This document shows positions 15,436 to 24,372 of a stretch of 64,000 nt of DNA, one piece after another. The notes under the pieces were generated by a model, which was given only the letters and a program-made list of their open reading frames with translations, was not told the DNA's origin and did not search any database. Position numbers and translations under genes: made by a program. The DNA lies in the NCBI GenBank assembly GCA_913060505.1, contig CAJXRQ010000011.1, positions 21,759-85,758 of the forward strand, written 5' to 3'. Positions within the stretch are counted from its first letter, which is position 1. The number at the start of each line of letters is the position of its first letter. The stretch comes from an uncultured Desulfovibrio sp. (lineage in GTDB: Bacteria; Desulfobacterota; Desulfovibrionia; Desulfovibrionales; Desulfovibrionaceae).

Positions 15436-16758
15436 CTACATCGTACACGTACGACAAAAATCCTCCTGACCGGTGGATTCAAGCACGGATCGCCAATAGG
15501 CGGAATTGACATTGAGCTTTTGCCGTTTGGCGGTCACGATTTCCAAAGGAATATGCACCATGCGGTTTTGCAGCATACTCACAACCATACCGGTCTTGCC
15601 TGCCATGGCTGCGTGCACGGCGTTTTGTCCAAGAAACCCGCAATAAATTCTGTCATTCGCATTTGCCGGTACTGAACGGATAATGTAGCTCGGATCAATG
15701 AATTTCAGGCCGTACTCCGTATTTTTCTCGGTAAAATACAGCCGTATTTCATCCCTGATCACCTGGCAGATATCGCCCAGCACAGGATTCCCCGAAGCGT
15801 CCGCCTTTCCCTGCGCGCGGCACAACTCCTGCCCTGCGCCTTCAGCACAAACAATCACGGCATGACCGCGTTCACGCAGGCGGCGCTCCAAAGAAGGCAT
15901 CAGACCGCCCTCTCCGCGCATTGTAAACGGTTGCTCAGGGACAAGCACAAAATTGACTTCCTTGAGCGCCAGCGTGGCCTGTGCGGCGATAAAACCGGAC
16001 TCCCGCCCCATGAGCTTGACCAGTCCTATCCCGTTCTGCATGCCAACGGCCTCTACATGGGCGCAGCGTATGGCCTCGGTGGCCTTTTCAACAGCCGTAT
16101 CAAATCCGAAAGACTTGGTGACCAGATTGATATCATTGTCGATGGTCTTGGGAATTCCGATGACCGCGATTTTCTGGTTGCGGCGTTCGATCTCGGCAAC
16201 AATGCCCTTGGCGGCTTTCATGGTTCCATCACCACCGATCATGAAGAGAACATTGATATTGGAGCGTTCCAGGGCATCCACAATATCCTCAGCAGGCTGA
16301 TGACCGCGTGATGATCCAAGTGTAGTGCCCCCGAACTGATGAATATCCGAGACGCTTGCAGGCGTTAACTCCACAAAATCATGATGATATTCAGGAATGA
16401 ACCCTCGCAGCCCGAACTGCACGCCAACCACAGAGGCAACATTGTAGTTATGGTAGGCTTCCATGACCACGGAACGGATCACGTCGTTAATGCCCGGGCA
16501 CAAACCGCCGCAGGTGACGATGGCGCATTTGGTTTTTGATGGGTCGAAATACAGCTTTTCCCGAGGCCCGGCAGCCTCCAGTTCCAGAGTAACGTAATCG
16601 CCTTCAAGGTCGGTAATTTCATCCGGGGTCAGGGTCACGCCAATCAATTTGGATTCGTTAACCGTTCTGCACAAGGGGATACAATTGGGGATTTTGGCAC
16701 TCCCCAGCATTTTAATACCGGTATCCACATCCATCATTAATACCGTTTTACTATTCAT
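15436..16758 (-). CDS. pfkA: ATP-dependent 6-phosphofructokinase (plant/TP0108 type)
   Basis: A 440-residue glycolytic enzyme that phosphorylates fructose 6-phosphate. It has an N-terminal extension of about 75 residues, as in plant, trypanosome and TP0108-type PFKs, then TCGGLCPGINDVIR (82-95), GGDGTM (175-180), PKTIDND (203-209) and MGRESGFIAA. Gly178 in GGDG is the residue linked to ATP use, whereas Lys204 in PKTIDND is usually seen in PPi-dependent enzymes. This Gly/Lys pair is typical of the ATP-using X clade. It stands alone, 53 bp downstream of the heptose kinase on the same strand, with its own terminator. Confidence 0.9.
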   Translation of the reverse strand: MNSKTVLMMDVDTGIKMLGSAKIPNCIPLCRTVNESKLIGVTLTPDEITDLEGDYVTLELEAAGPREKLYFDPSKTKCAIVTCGGLCPGINDVIRSVVMEAYHNYNVASVVGVQFGLRGFIPEYHHDFVELTPASVSDIHQFGGTTLGSSRGHQPAEDIVDALERSNINVLFMIGGDGTMKAAKGIVAEIERRNQKIAVIGIPKTIDNDINLVTKSFGFDTAVEKATEAIRCAHVEAVGMQNGIGLVKLMGRESGFIAAQATLALKEVNFVLVPEQPFTMRGEGGLMPSLERRLRERGHAVIVCAEGAGQELCRAQGKADASGNPVLGDICQVIRDEIRLYFTEKNTEYGLKFIDPSYIIRSVPANANDRIYCGFLGQNAVHAAMAGKTGMVVSMLQNRMVHIPLEIVTAKRQKLNVNSAYWRSVLESTGQEDFCRTCTM

Positions 16759-16811
16759 GACTACGCCACGCCACTAAAGGTGGCCGGTTATGGTTATCCA
16801 AGCATTTATTG

Positions 16812-17822
16812 TTACGTCCATTCCGAGACGGGATGCCCCGGATGCTTCTCTACTACCTCAAGCAATTGATCGGTGGTGGCACACGCTGCACCAACCTGTC
16901 CGACAACAATGCCGGCCGCATGGTTGGCAAGCGTACAGGCTGTCAGCAAATCAACGCCGGACGCCAAAGCCAGTCCCAACGTTGCAATCACAGTATCACC
17001 GGCACCGGTCACATCAAAAACGGTTTTGGCAAAGGTAGGTATATGCCGGATACTGGAAGCACCTTCGAAAAGAGCCATGCCGTCTCCCCCCATGGTGATG
17101 AGCAAATTGCGGCATTGAAGACGCTCAAACAACGTGCGGCCAGCCCTGATCACGCCCTGTTTGTTGGAAACGACCAATCCCGCGCCTTCGCCAGCTTCCT
17201 TGGTGTTGGGGGTCAGGATGTCCACTCCCTTGTATAGGTCATAATTGACCACCTTGGGGTCCACCAAAACCTTGGGACGGTTTTCCATTGAATCCAGCAG
17301 TGAGTTGAACCGTTTCATGAACGGTGCGGAAATAAAACCTTTACCATAGTCGGACAGAATGACTACGGGATAGGATTGTAGATGCTCTTGCAAATAGTTG
17401 AAGAGCTGATCCATGAGTTCGGCATTCAACGGGCCGCAGTTCTCGGAGTCCACACGACAAATCTGCTGGTTCTGAGCCATGATACGGGATTTCTTTGTGG
17501 TGGGGCGAGAGATATCGGAAAGCAGTTTTGTACGTAGTTGTGCTTTCTTGCAGAGCTTATCCAGCTCCTCCCCTTCCCTGTCATTGCCGACAACTCCGAC
17601 AAGCAACGGATCTCCACCCAACGCAGCAATGTTCATGGCCACGTTTCCGGCTCCACCCAAAAGAAATTTTTCCTTGTCCACCCGTACAACAGGAACCGGT
17701 GCCTCCGGAGAAATCCGTTCGACCATGCCGATCAAATAGTGGTCGAGCATGAGGTCGCCTATGATCATCACCTTGCGGCCCTTCAGGCCCTCGATAGTAT
17801 GCTTCAAATTGTATTTCATCAT
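16812..17822 (-). CDS. rfaE1: D-glycero-beta-D-manno-heptose-7-phosphate kinase (RfaE1/HldA)
   Basis: A 336-residue PfkB-family (ribokinase-like) sugar kinase with GGAGNVAMNIAALGG near the N-terminus and the anion-hole motif DVTGAGDTVIA near the C-terminus. The start PEAPVPVVRV region matches the heptose-7-phosphate kinase half of HldE, used for ADP-heptose and LPS inner core. The nucleotidyltransferase half (RfaE2) is not fused here and must be encoded elsewhere. ATG at 17822 or 17819 is chosen because the longer frame to 17879 has no ribosome site. The same-strand neighbours are parB upstream and pfk downstream. Confidence 0.85.
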   Translation of the reverse strand: MMKYNLKHTIEGLKGRKVMIIGDLMLDHYLIGMVERISPEAPVPVVRVDKEKFLLGGAGNVAMNIAALGGDPLLVGVVGNDREGEELDKLCKKAQLRTKLLSDISRPTTKKSRIMAQNQQICRVDSENCGPLNAELMDQLFNYLQEHLQSYPVVILSDYGKGFISAPFMKRFNSLLDSMENRPKVLVDPKVVNYDLYKGVDILTPNTKEAGEGAGLVVSNKQGVIRAGRTLFERLQCRNLLITMGGDGMALFEGASSIRHIPTFAKTVFDVTGAGDTVIATLGLALASGVDLLTACTLANHAAGIVVGQVGAACATTDQLLEVVEKHPGHPVSEWT

Positions 17823-17919
17823 GTAATCATCTTTAAAAAACAATATATTTTGTGAGCCGTTAAATGTTAGTTGGCTCAATGGCTTTCTTCATATGTATTG
17901 ATCACACCAAAACAATCAG

Positions 17920-18834
17920 TTAGCCGGGGAAGGACACTCCAAGAGACTCAAGCAATCCCTGCAATTCTTCGCCATCCCTATACGACAGGGTTATTCTCCC
18001 CTTGTCCATGGATCCGGCAACCTTCACACCGATCCCAAGCTGATCAACCAGCGATGTTTGCAATTCGACCATGGCTTGATCAAGTTCTGTTTTCGAAGAT
18101 GAAGTGCCTTTGGAGCCGGATACGATCGTCTCTTCAACACCGGGTAAACGGCCATTCTGCTTCCAGAACGAGGCTTGCGCCTCGGCCTGTCGCACAGTGA
18201 GGCCATTTTCAACCACCCGGGAGTGCAACTCAGCCTGTGGTTCAGGATCAGTGATGCTCATGAGCGCTCGTCCATGCCCGGCGCTGACAATACCCGTCTG
18301 GATATTTTTCTGCACGTCCGCAGGAAGATTCAGCAGACGCAAAGCGTTGGCTACTGCGGAGCGGCTCTTGCCAACCTGACGTGAAAGTTCTTCCTGGCTG
18401 AGTCCGAATTGCTGCTGCAACTGTTGATAGCCAAGAGCCTCTTCCACTGGGTTCAAGTCTTCGCGCTGCAAGTTTTCAATCAAGGCGATGGCCAGGCTTT
18501 CCTGATCGGTCATCTCCCGAACAAGAGAAGGTATTTCCTTCAAACCGGCCATTTTGGAAGCGCGCAAGCGACGTTCACCAGCAACCAGTTCAAACCGTCC
18601 ACTTCCTACAGGGCGGACCAATACGGGTTGCAAAACCCCCTGAGCCCGGATGGAGGAAGACAGGTCTTCCAATGCAGCCGCATCGAATTCACGCCGCGGC
18701 TGGTGCGGGTTTGGAACAATGGCGTCCACTTTGATCTTGCGCACGCTGGAAGCGTCCAGTCCTTTTTCTTCCTCTTCACGAACGCCGCCCAACAGCGCGT
18801 CCAATCCTCGGCCAAGGCCCTTGTTCATAGACAT
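17920..18834 (-). CDS. parB: Chromosome-partitioning protein ParB
   Basis: A 304-residue CTPase that loads on parS and spreads to form the partition complex. It begins with the typical KGLGRGLDALLGG peptide that contacts ParA, followed by the CTP-binding box GERRLRA (86-92) and ENLQRED (120-126). The central HTH has LSQEELSRQVGKSRSAVANALRLL, and a C-terminal dimerisation domain follows. parA lies on the same strand but is separated by an opposing small gene at 18931-19350. Two perfect parS sites lie 1.4 kb away, upstream of parA. Confidence 0.95.
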   Translation of the reverse strand: MSMNKGLGRGLDALLGGVREEEEKGLDASSVRKIKVDAIVPNPHQPRREFDAAALEDLSSSIRAQGVLQPVLVRPVGSGRFELVAGERRLRASKMAGLKEIPSLVREMTDQESLAIALIENLQREDLNPVEEALGYQQLQQQFGLSQEELSRQVGKSRSAVANALRLLNLPADVQKNIQTGIVSAGHGRALMSITDPEPQAELHSRVVENGLTVRQAEAQASFWKQNGRLPGVEETIVSGSKGTSSSKTELDQAMVELQTSLVDQLGIGVKVAGSMDKGRITLSYRDGEELQGLLESLGVSFPG

Positions 18835-18930
18835 ATTCGTTCCTTATTCCTTGTTTACTGCCATTCGCTTCTTGCCCCGAGGCCTGTAAATGCCTATAAC
18901 CCCATGCAACCAAAACGCTGCGAGGACCAT

Positions 18931-19350
18931 ATGAGCAATGATCACATTACCGAGCTTTTCGACAAACACGGCAACCTGATCGGGTGCCTGCTTTCCGCAG
19001 ACGCCTGGGCTGCGGCCCGGCCCCACGTACACAAGCTTTTGAACATGGAGCCCGAACCGGTGCAACGGCCCGAGCCGATTGCCGATTGGGACATGCTCAA
19101 GGAGTATTGGGATTTCCCCTACTCCGTGGATACGGATGTCCATTGCGAGAACTGCGGTGTCCGCACCGAGGACTGGCAAAAAGACGATCCGAGAAAATTC
19201 CGGCTCAGTTCCGCAAATCTGGCAGGCCTTGTTTCCTTTACCTGCCAGCAGTGCCAATCAAAGATCATCAAAAAACATTTCAAGGATGAAATCACTTCCG
19301 AGACGATCCCCTTTCAGGAGAAAAACCCGCACAAGGAAGGTCGTTACTAG
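18931..19350 (+). CDS. Zinc-ribbon-like small protein between parB and parA
   Basis: A 139-residue protein with two CxxC pairs (C72/C75 in HCENCGVRTED and C105/C108 in FTCQQCQSK) spaced like a zinc ribbon, and an N-terminal helical part. CGAGG precedes the ATG. It is transcribed against parA and parB, with its terminator inside the 3' end of parA. I do not recognise a family name. Its position splits the usual parA-parB operon, so it may have a nucleoid-linked role, but that is only positional. Confidence 0.6.
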   Translation: MSNDHITELFDKHGNLIGCLLSADAWAAARPHVHKLLNMEPEPVQRPEPIADWDMLKEYWDFPYSVDTDVHCENCGVRTEDWQKDDPRKFRLSSANLAGLVSFTCQQCQSKIIKKHFKDEITSETIPFQEKNPHKEGRY

Positions 19351-19393
19351 TCATTTTCAGCCCTGTTCAGGGCGATCACATCCTGACCACGAC

Positions 19394-19424
19394 AGGCCGT
19401 CTTTTGGGCGGCCTATTTTGTTTC
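19394..19424 (+). terminator. Terminator of the zinc-ribbon gene, overlapping the parA stop
   Basis: AGGCCG (19394-19399) and CGGCCT (19409-19414) with a 9-base loop, then attttgttt. It overlaps the last codon of parA on the other strand. Confidence 0.5.
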
Positions 19425-20204
19425 TTCCACTGCGGTATGGCTGCGTACCACTTCCTGTGCCAGAGACAGATAAGCCTCGGCCCCCCGGGACTTGACGTCA
19501 TAGTTAATAACCGGTTTGCCAAAGCTTGGGGCTTCGGAAAGGCGTACATTTCTGGGGATGATCACCTCGAACAAGTGTTGAGGGAATGCCTTGCGAACTT
19601 CATTCTTAACCTGCCACGAAAGGCGATTTCTTGAGTCGTACATGGTCAGCACAACTCCCAACACGCCCAAGTCCGGATTAAGCCGCTTGCGAACCAGCTC
19701 GTATGTCATCAAAAGCTGCGCAATGCCTTCCAAAGCGTAATACTCGCACTGCAAAGGCACCAAAAGTTCGGTGGCAGCACACAAAGCGTTAACGGTCAGC
19801 AGCCCAAGTGACGGCGGACAATCGATGATAATAAAATCATATTCATCGTCCACTTCTTCCAGCAATTCCTTGATGTAGAATTCCCTTCCGAACTTATCCA
19901 CAAGCTCCAGTTCCGCACCGACAAGGTCTTGCGTTCCCGGAAGAATGTGCATGAACGGAATACCGGTGTCATAAATGGCCTTGCGAACATCCTTGGGAGA
20001 AAAAAGTACGGAATAAATGTTTTCCCGCTTGTCACCCGGATAAAAACCCAAGCCACTGGACGCATTCCCTTGCGGATCACAATCCACAATCAACACGCTT
20101 TTTTCCATAACCGCCAGCGACGCCGCCAGATTCACGGCAGTGGTTGTTTTACCAACGCCGCCCTTCTGGTTTGCAATCACAATTCTTCTGGCCACAGGAT
20201 TCAT
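19413..20204 (-). CDS. parA: Chromosome-partitioning ATPase ParA/Soj
   Basis: A 263-residue P-loop ATPase with the deviant Walker A KGGVGKTT (14-21), the A' box DCDPQGNASSGLG and the Walker B IIDCPPSLG. These are the marks of chromosomal ParA, which binds DNA non-specifically when bound to ATP and moves ParB-parS complexes. There is no N-terminal HTH, as expected for the chromosomal (type Ib-like) form. The parS sites lie within 35-95 bp upstream of its start. parB follows 580 bp downstream on the same strand, beyond an opposing gene. Confidence 0.95.
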   Translation of the reverse strand: MNPVARRIVIANQKGGVGKTTTAVNLAASLAVMEKSVLIVDCDPQGNASSGLGFYPGDKRENIYSVLFSPKDVRKAIYDTGIPFMHILPGTQDLVGAELELVDKFGREFYIKELLEEVDDEYDFIIIDCPPSLGLLTVNALCAATELLVPLQCEYYALEGIAQLLMTYELVRKRLNPDLGVLGVVLTMYDSRNRLSWQVKNEVRKAFPQHLFEVIIPRNVRLSEAPSFGKPVINYDVKSRGAEAYLSLAQEVVRSHTAVEETK

Positions 20205-20236
20205 CCCCCGGAGATTATCATCATCATGATCATGAA

Positions 20237-20252
20237 TGTTTCACGTGAAACA
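20237..20252. promoter_or_regulatory. parS centromere site 1
   Basis: A perfect 16-bp match to the bacterial parS consensus, TGTTTCACGTGAAACA. ParB loads here. It is 33 bp upstream of the parA start. Confidence 0.95.
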
Positions 20253-20264
20253 TCTTTGTTTAAT

Positions 20265-20296
20265 CCTGTGAATGTTTCACGTGAAACATTCACAGG
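20265..20296. promoter_or_regulatory. parS centromere site 2 within a 32-bp perfect palindrome
   Basis: A second perfect parS (20273-20288) whose symmetry extends eight bases further on both sides: CCTGTGAA on the left (20265-20272) and TTCACAGG on the right (20289-20296). The extra symmetry is beyond what ParB needs. Confidence 0.95.
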
Positions 20297-20377
20297 AGAC
20301 AATAAAATTCAGTAGACCGAATGTGAAATCAAGGCAAGAGCAACAAGGCAATCAAGGCGGAAAAAAGCAAAAAAGCA

Positions 20378-20406
20378 AAAAAAAGCCCCCGGCTATTGCC
20401 GGGGGC
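20378..20406 (-). terminator. Terminator of the nfeD-slipin-epimerase operon
   Basis: On the minus strand GCCCCCGGC-AATA-GCCGGGGGC (20406-20385) is a perfect 9-bp stem followed by eight T. It starts 11 bp after the epimerase stop. Confidence 0.95.
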
Positions 20407-20416
20407 AGAGTCAATA

Positions 20417-21421
20417 TTAGCAGTAATACTCTTTGTACCACTCAACAAATTTTGCGATTCCTTCGTCAATAGTCGTATCAGGTTTGAACGATACGTCTGA
20501 AACGAGATCGGAAACGTCTGCCTCGGTTGCAGGCACATCTCCCGGCTGCATAGGCATGTAGTTGATGATGGCTTTCTTTCCAAGCTGCTCTTCCAAAACT
20601 TCAATATAGCGGGAAAGCTCAACCACGGAATTGTTGCCGATATTATAGATACGGTACGGAACAGAGCTGGTAGCCGGATCCGGCTTGGAGCCATCCCAGG
20701 CAGGGTTCGGTGCGGCGGTGTTCATAGTCACTCGCACAACGCCTTCTATGATATCATCAATAAAGGTGAAGTCGCGGCGCATCTTGCCATAGTTGAACAC
20801 ATTGATGGGCTTTTCTTCCATAATGTTCTTGGTGAACAGAAATAGCGCCATATCCGGCCGACCCCAGGGGCCATAAACGGTGAAGAAACGAAGACCTGTG
20901 GTCGGCAAGTCATACAGGTTGCTGTACGAATGGGCCATCATCTCATTGGATTTTTTTGTCGCGGCATAAAGGCTCATGGGATGGTCCACAGCTTCATGCG
21001 TTGAAAGAGGCATATTGGTATTCATGCCATAAACCGAACTGGATGAGGCATATACCAGGTGTTCTACCTTGTTGTGGCGGCATCCTTCCAGAATATTCAG
21101 GAAGCCAATGATGTTGGAATCAATGTAGGCTCGCGGGTCCTGAATGCTGTAGCGGACACCGGCCTGTGCCGCGAGGTTCACGACATGCGTGAATTCTCCC
21201 TCGGCAAAAAGCTTTTCCATTGCTTCGGTGTCAACCATGTCGATGTAGGCATGGGTAAAGGAAGATTGCTCCTTGAGGATTTTCAAACGGTCCCACTTGA
21301 GGTCCTGATCATAATAATCGTTGACGATGTCCAGACCAACCACTTCGTGGCCCATGGCCAGGAATCGACGGGAAAGATGAAAGCCGATAAAGCCGGCTGC
21401 ACCGGTTACAAGAATCTTCAT
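20417..21421 (-). CDS. NAD-dependent nucleotide-sugar epimerase, UDP-glucuronate 4-epimerase type
   Basis: A 334-residue short-chain dehydrogenase-type epimerase. It has the NAD motif [10 protein letters not shown] (6-15), the catalytic Ser run ASSSSVYG and YAATKK (Tyr/Lys). The stretch [17 protein letters not shown] and [16 protein letters not shown] match UDP-glucuronate (CapI/LpsL) epimerases, which make UDP-galacturonate for surface polysaccharide or LPS. Its ATG overlaps the slipin stop by four bases (ATGA). Substrate assignment is by resemblance; UDP-glucose epimerases are the close alternative. Confidence 0.85.
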   Translation of the reverse strand: MKILVTGAAGFIGFHLSRRFLAMGHEVVGLDIVNDYYDQDLKWDRLKILKEQSSFTHAYIDMVDTEAMEKLFAEGEFTHVVNLAAQAGVRYSIQDPRAYIDSNIIGFLNILEGCRHNKVEHLVYASSSSVYGMNTNMPLSTHEAVDHPMSLYAATKKSNEMMAHSYSNLYDLPTTGLRFFTVYGPWGRPDMALFLFTKNIMEEKPINVFNYGKMRRDFTFIDDIIEGVVRVTMNTAAPNPAWDGSKPDPATSSVPYRIYNIGNNSVVELSRYIEVLEEQLGKKAIINYMPMQPGDVPATEADVSDLVSDVSFKPDTTIDEGIAKFVEWYKEYYC

Positions 21422-22203
21422 GAGTTTTCTGAATCCTTTTTTATTGTCGCCTTTCCGGCGCCGCCGGAAAGGTTTTGAAGCAGAGTCACGAAATCCAGCG
21501 GTATGGGAATAATGGTGCTGGCGGCACTTTCTGCGCTCATTTCTCGCATGGTCTGCAGATAACGAAGCTGCAAGGCCTGCGGGTAGGCACTAATAATCTT
21601 GGCGGCTTCGGTCAACCGGTCCGCTGCCTGATATTCACCCTCAGCACCGATAACCTTTGCCCTTCTCTCGCGTTCGGCCTCGGCCTGCTTGGCCATGGCT
21701 CGTTGCATTTCCTGCGGCAGATCAATGTATTTGACCTCGACAGTAGCAACCTTGATGCCCCACGGGTCCGTATGTTCATCAAGTATGGACTGAATATGAT
21801 CATTGACCTTGTCGCGATGAGAAAGCAATTCGTCCAATTCAACGCCACCACATACGCTACGAAGGGTCGTTTGGGCAAGTTGCGAAGTGGCATACATATA
21901 GTCCTCCACCTCCAGAATGGCACGAGCCGGATCTACCACCCGGAAATAAACCACAGCATTGACACTGACACTGACATTATCCTTGGTGATGACATCCTGA
22001 TTGGGGACGTCCAATGTAAGAACTCGCATGGAGACCTTGACCATCCGGTCGATGACGGGAATCAGAATGATCAGACCGGGCCCTTTGGTTTTGATAACAC
22101 GGCCAAGACGAAAAATAACACCTCGTTCATATTCATTGAGAACCTTCAGCGCTGCGAACAAAAAAAGCACCACAAGGACCAAAATCGGCAAATAAGTAAA
22201 CAT
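21418..22203 (-). CDS. Slipin/stomatin-like SPFH-domain membrane protein
   Basis: A 261-residue protein with one N-terminal membrane helix (about 4-20), the entry motif [15 protein letters not shown], and an SPFH/Band 7 domain ending in a coiled coil rich in Ala/Glu/Arg ([22 protein letters not shown]). SPFH proteins build ring-shaped membrane microdomains and often work with a NfeD partner. That partner lies 25 bp upstream on the same strand, the classic stomatin operon arrangement. Role: membrane organisation or quality control together with NfeD. Confidence 0.9.
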   Translation of the reverse strand: MFTYLPILVLVVLFLFAALKVLNEYERGVIFRLGRVIKTKGPGLIILIPVIDRMVKVSMRVLTLDVPNQDVITKDNVSVSVNAVVYFRVVDPARAILEVEDYMYATSQLAQTTLRSVCGGVELDELLSHRDKVNDHIQSILDEHTDPWGIKVATVEVKYIDLPQEMQRAMAKQAEAERERRAKVIGAEGEYQAADRLTEAAKIISAYPQALQLRYLQTMREMSAESAASTIIPIPLDFVTLLQNLSGGAGKATIKKDSENS

Positions 22204-22228
22204 GCTGTACTCCTTTCAGGCGAGAGCC

Positions 22229-23548
22229 TTAGGGCTTCAAGGGTTTCGGAGGCAAAGGCCGTATTTCAAGCGTCAAGCCACGAACATCAACAACTTCAAC
22301 CTCATCGTCACGAGAAAGAGGAAAATCGCTCTCAGGCACAATTGCGGCCCAAATTTCACCACGGACAGAAATTGTACCGCGATTTCCCCGCCATTTTCGA
22401 ACAAAACCGGTCAAACCGACCATGCCCTGCAATCCGGCTGCCCGGGATCGACGCTGAGAACGAACAACAACAAAAACAAGTCCACCTGCAGCAGCGCAGA
22501 AAAAAAATACCACAGGCAAAACCGTGCTCAGTGGCATATAGAGATAGCCGTACTCGTCACGGAACAAAATAAGGGAACCGATGAAAAGTGAAACCGTTCC
22601 CCCCAATGCCAACAATCCAAAACTGGTAATTTTGATTTCAAGACCGAACAAAACCAATCCGAACAAAATCAACAACAGCCCGGTGGCATTGGTTGGAAGA
22701 ACGGAAAGCGCATACAGACCGAGCAAAAGTCCCAAGGTTCCGAGCACGCCCGGCAGCACCACTCCGGGATGTGTCAGCTCAATGAACAGGCCCAGCATCC
22801 CTGCCAGCAGAAGCATGTACGCAATCTGCGGATGCAGCAACCAGGAAAGCAACCGGTAACGAAGTCCGGGATCAAAGAGGTGCATGGAAATTTCATTGGG
22901 AGAAAAACGGACGGTTTCACCCTTGTAGGAAAAACCACGAACTCCAACAGACTGCAAGAACAAAAGCGGCGAATCGGAGACATACTCCACCGCCCCCAAC
23001 TCCAACGCCTCCTTTGCAGTCACGGAACTGGCCTTGTCTACAGCCTCGGCATACCATGTAGCATTGCGATCGCGAGACAGAGCTACTCCGCGCACGAGGC
23101 TCATGAAGTCGGCACGAACCTTGGAGGCCATGGTCTTCTCAATATCCTTGCCGCCCAACCCCACAGGTGATGCCGCCCCCATGGTCGACTGCGGTGCCAT
23201 ACCAGCAACCGAAGAGGCCGCAACAAGAAATACTCCGGCAGAAGCGGCTCGGGCGCCAGACGGCCCTACCCATACCGCAACAGGCACAGGCGCGTTGAGC
23301 ATCGTCTTGACCATGGACCGCATGGATTCGCCAAGCCCACCAGGTGTATCCAGAACAACAAGCAACATGCCACAGCCGGATTTGGTGCATTGCGCCATCG
23401 CCGCAGTGAGCATTTCATCCTGCGCCGGACTGACTGCTCCGGAAAGATCCACACGAAGCACACTCATGGTGGAGCACCAACCACTGGCAGAAAAAAGCGG
23501 AACGGCAAAGAGAAAAAGCAAAAACAAAACATGGTGTAGAAAACGCAT
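22229..23548 (-). CDS. nfeD: NfeD1b-type membrane serine protease
   Basis: A 439-residue protein. A signal peptide (1-26) precedes a ClpP-like protease domain with GPSGARAASAGVFL, where Ser103 should be the nucleophile and a Lys near 138-143 the base, as in the Pyrococcus homologue that cleaves stomatin. Four to five membrane helices follow (about 240-350), then a C-terminal OB-fold domain (GMVGLTGFVRKW...DDEVEVVDVRG). This is the long NfeD form. The slipin gene follows immediately, so the two likely act as a protease-scaffold pair. Confidence 0.9.
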   Translation of the reverse strand: MRFLHHVLFLLFLFAVPLFSASGWCSTMSVLRVDLSGAVSPAQDEMLTAAMAQCTKSGCGMLLVVLDTPGGLGESMRSMVKTMLNAPVPVAVWVGPSGARAASAGVFLVAASSVAGMAPQSTMGAASPVGLGGKDIEKTMASKVRADFMSLVRGVALSRDRNATWYAEAVDKASSVTAKEALELGAVEYVSDSPLLFLQSVGVRGFSYKGETVRFSPNEISMHLFDPGLRYRLLSWLLHPQIAYMLLLAGMLGLFIELTHPGVVLPGVLGTLGLLLGLYALSVLPTNATGLLLILFGLVLFGLEIKITSFGLLALGGTVSLFIGSLILFRDEYGYLYMPLSTVLPVVFFFCAAAGGLVFVVVRSQRRSRAAGLQGMVGLTGFVRKWRGNRGTISVRGEIWAAIVPESDFPLSRDDEVEVVDVRGLTLEIRPLPPKPLKP

Positions 23549-23595
23549 GAGGCCTCCGGGGTACGGAAAGCAAAAAAACGGACAACTAAAAAGGA

Positions 23596-24372
23596 TTATA
23601 CGCGCAATTTGGCGAGTCCGGCAACGGACAAGAGTAGTTCGTGTGGCAATTTTCCCATGAGTTCATCCACGGAAGGCACAAGATGCAGGGTACAAGCTTC
23701 CATCAAGACAGTATCCGTGTCTTGCGGAAAATCAGGAGCCACAATCCGCATGGCATCCATTCCGAAACAGACCACATGCGGGCAGGCAAAATGATGAACA
23801 CCGCGCCAGAACATTTCGTATTGCGGTTGCAGTTGACCATCAAAAGGAAGAGCGCAAGGCCAAAAAGCAGACGTTCCCTTGGGCCATTTCAAATAGGAAA
23901 GCAGCGTACGCATGAGCTGACCACGAGCTGGTACGGAATGGCCGGTAAGATCAAATCCCAGTTCGGGATAGGTCAACAAAACACGAGGACGCGTGGAACT
24001 CGCCATAGCGACAAATCTGTCCCACGGCGCAGGCATGGGCCTGGAAGAGGGATTCGGGGGTTGGCGCATATCAGTGCCGCTGGCAGAAGATTGTGGTGAA
24101 GCAGAAGTCTGCCTGTTCTGTACGGGTTGATGCTGCGCCTGTTGCTGCGACTTTTGCGAAGTAGGAGAAGGGGTTGGTCTGCGAGGCGAAGAGACTTCAG
24201 GCGCTGCCTGCCGGGGAGCTGGAGCAGTACTCTGCCCTGTTCCGGATACGGGGCCAACACTGATCCCGGCCTCGGGCGCAGAAGAAAGTAGAAACTCCAG
24301 CCCCATGGCATGCCACGGGCGCAAGCTTTCCGGTATATTCAAGCGAGAAGCAGGTGATCCCATAAACGCCAC
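23596..24372 (-). CDS. Unrecognised protein with Pro/Gln/Ser-rich linker
   Basis: A 258-residue protein with three parts: a short N-terminal segment (1-35), a low-complexity Pro/Gln/Ser/Thr linker (about 40-115) and a C-terminal globular domain (about 118-258). The C-terminal domain contains ARGQLMRTLLSYLKWP, FWPCAL and HVVCFGMDAM; it faintly recalls the uracil-DNA glycosylase fold, but I see no catalytic motif, so this is only a hint. The start overlaps coaBC by 34 bp; internal ATGs at 24363 and 24306 are alternatives. The gene sits between coaBC and nfeD on the same strand. Confidence 0.5.
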   Translation of the reverse strand: MAFMGSPASRLNIPESLRPWHAMGLEFLLSSAPEAGISVGPVSGTGQSTAPAPRQAAPEVSSPRRPTPSPTSQKSQQQAQHQPVQNRQTSASPQSSASGTDMRQPPNPSSRPMPAPWDRFVAMASSTRPRVLLTYPELGFDLTGHSVPARGQLMRTLLSYLKWPKGTSAFWPCALPFDGQLQPQYEMFWRGVHHFACPHVVCFGMDAMRIVAPDFPQDTDTVLMEACTLHLVPSVDELMGKLPHELLLSVAGLAKLRV

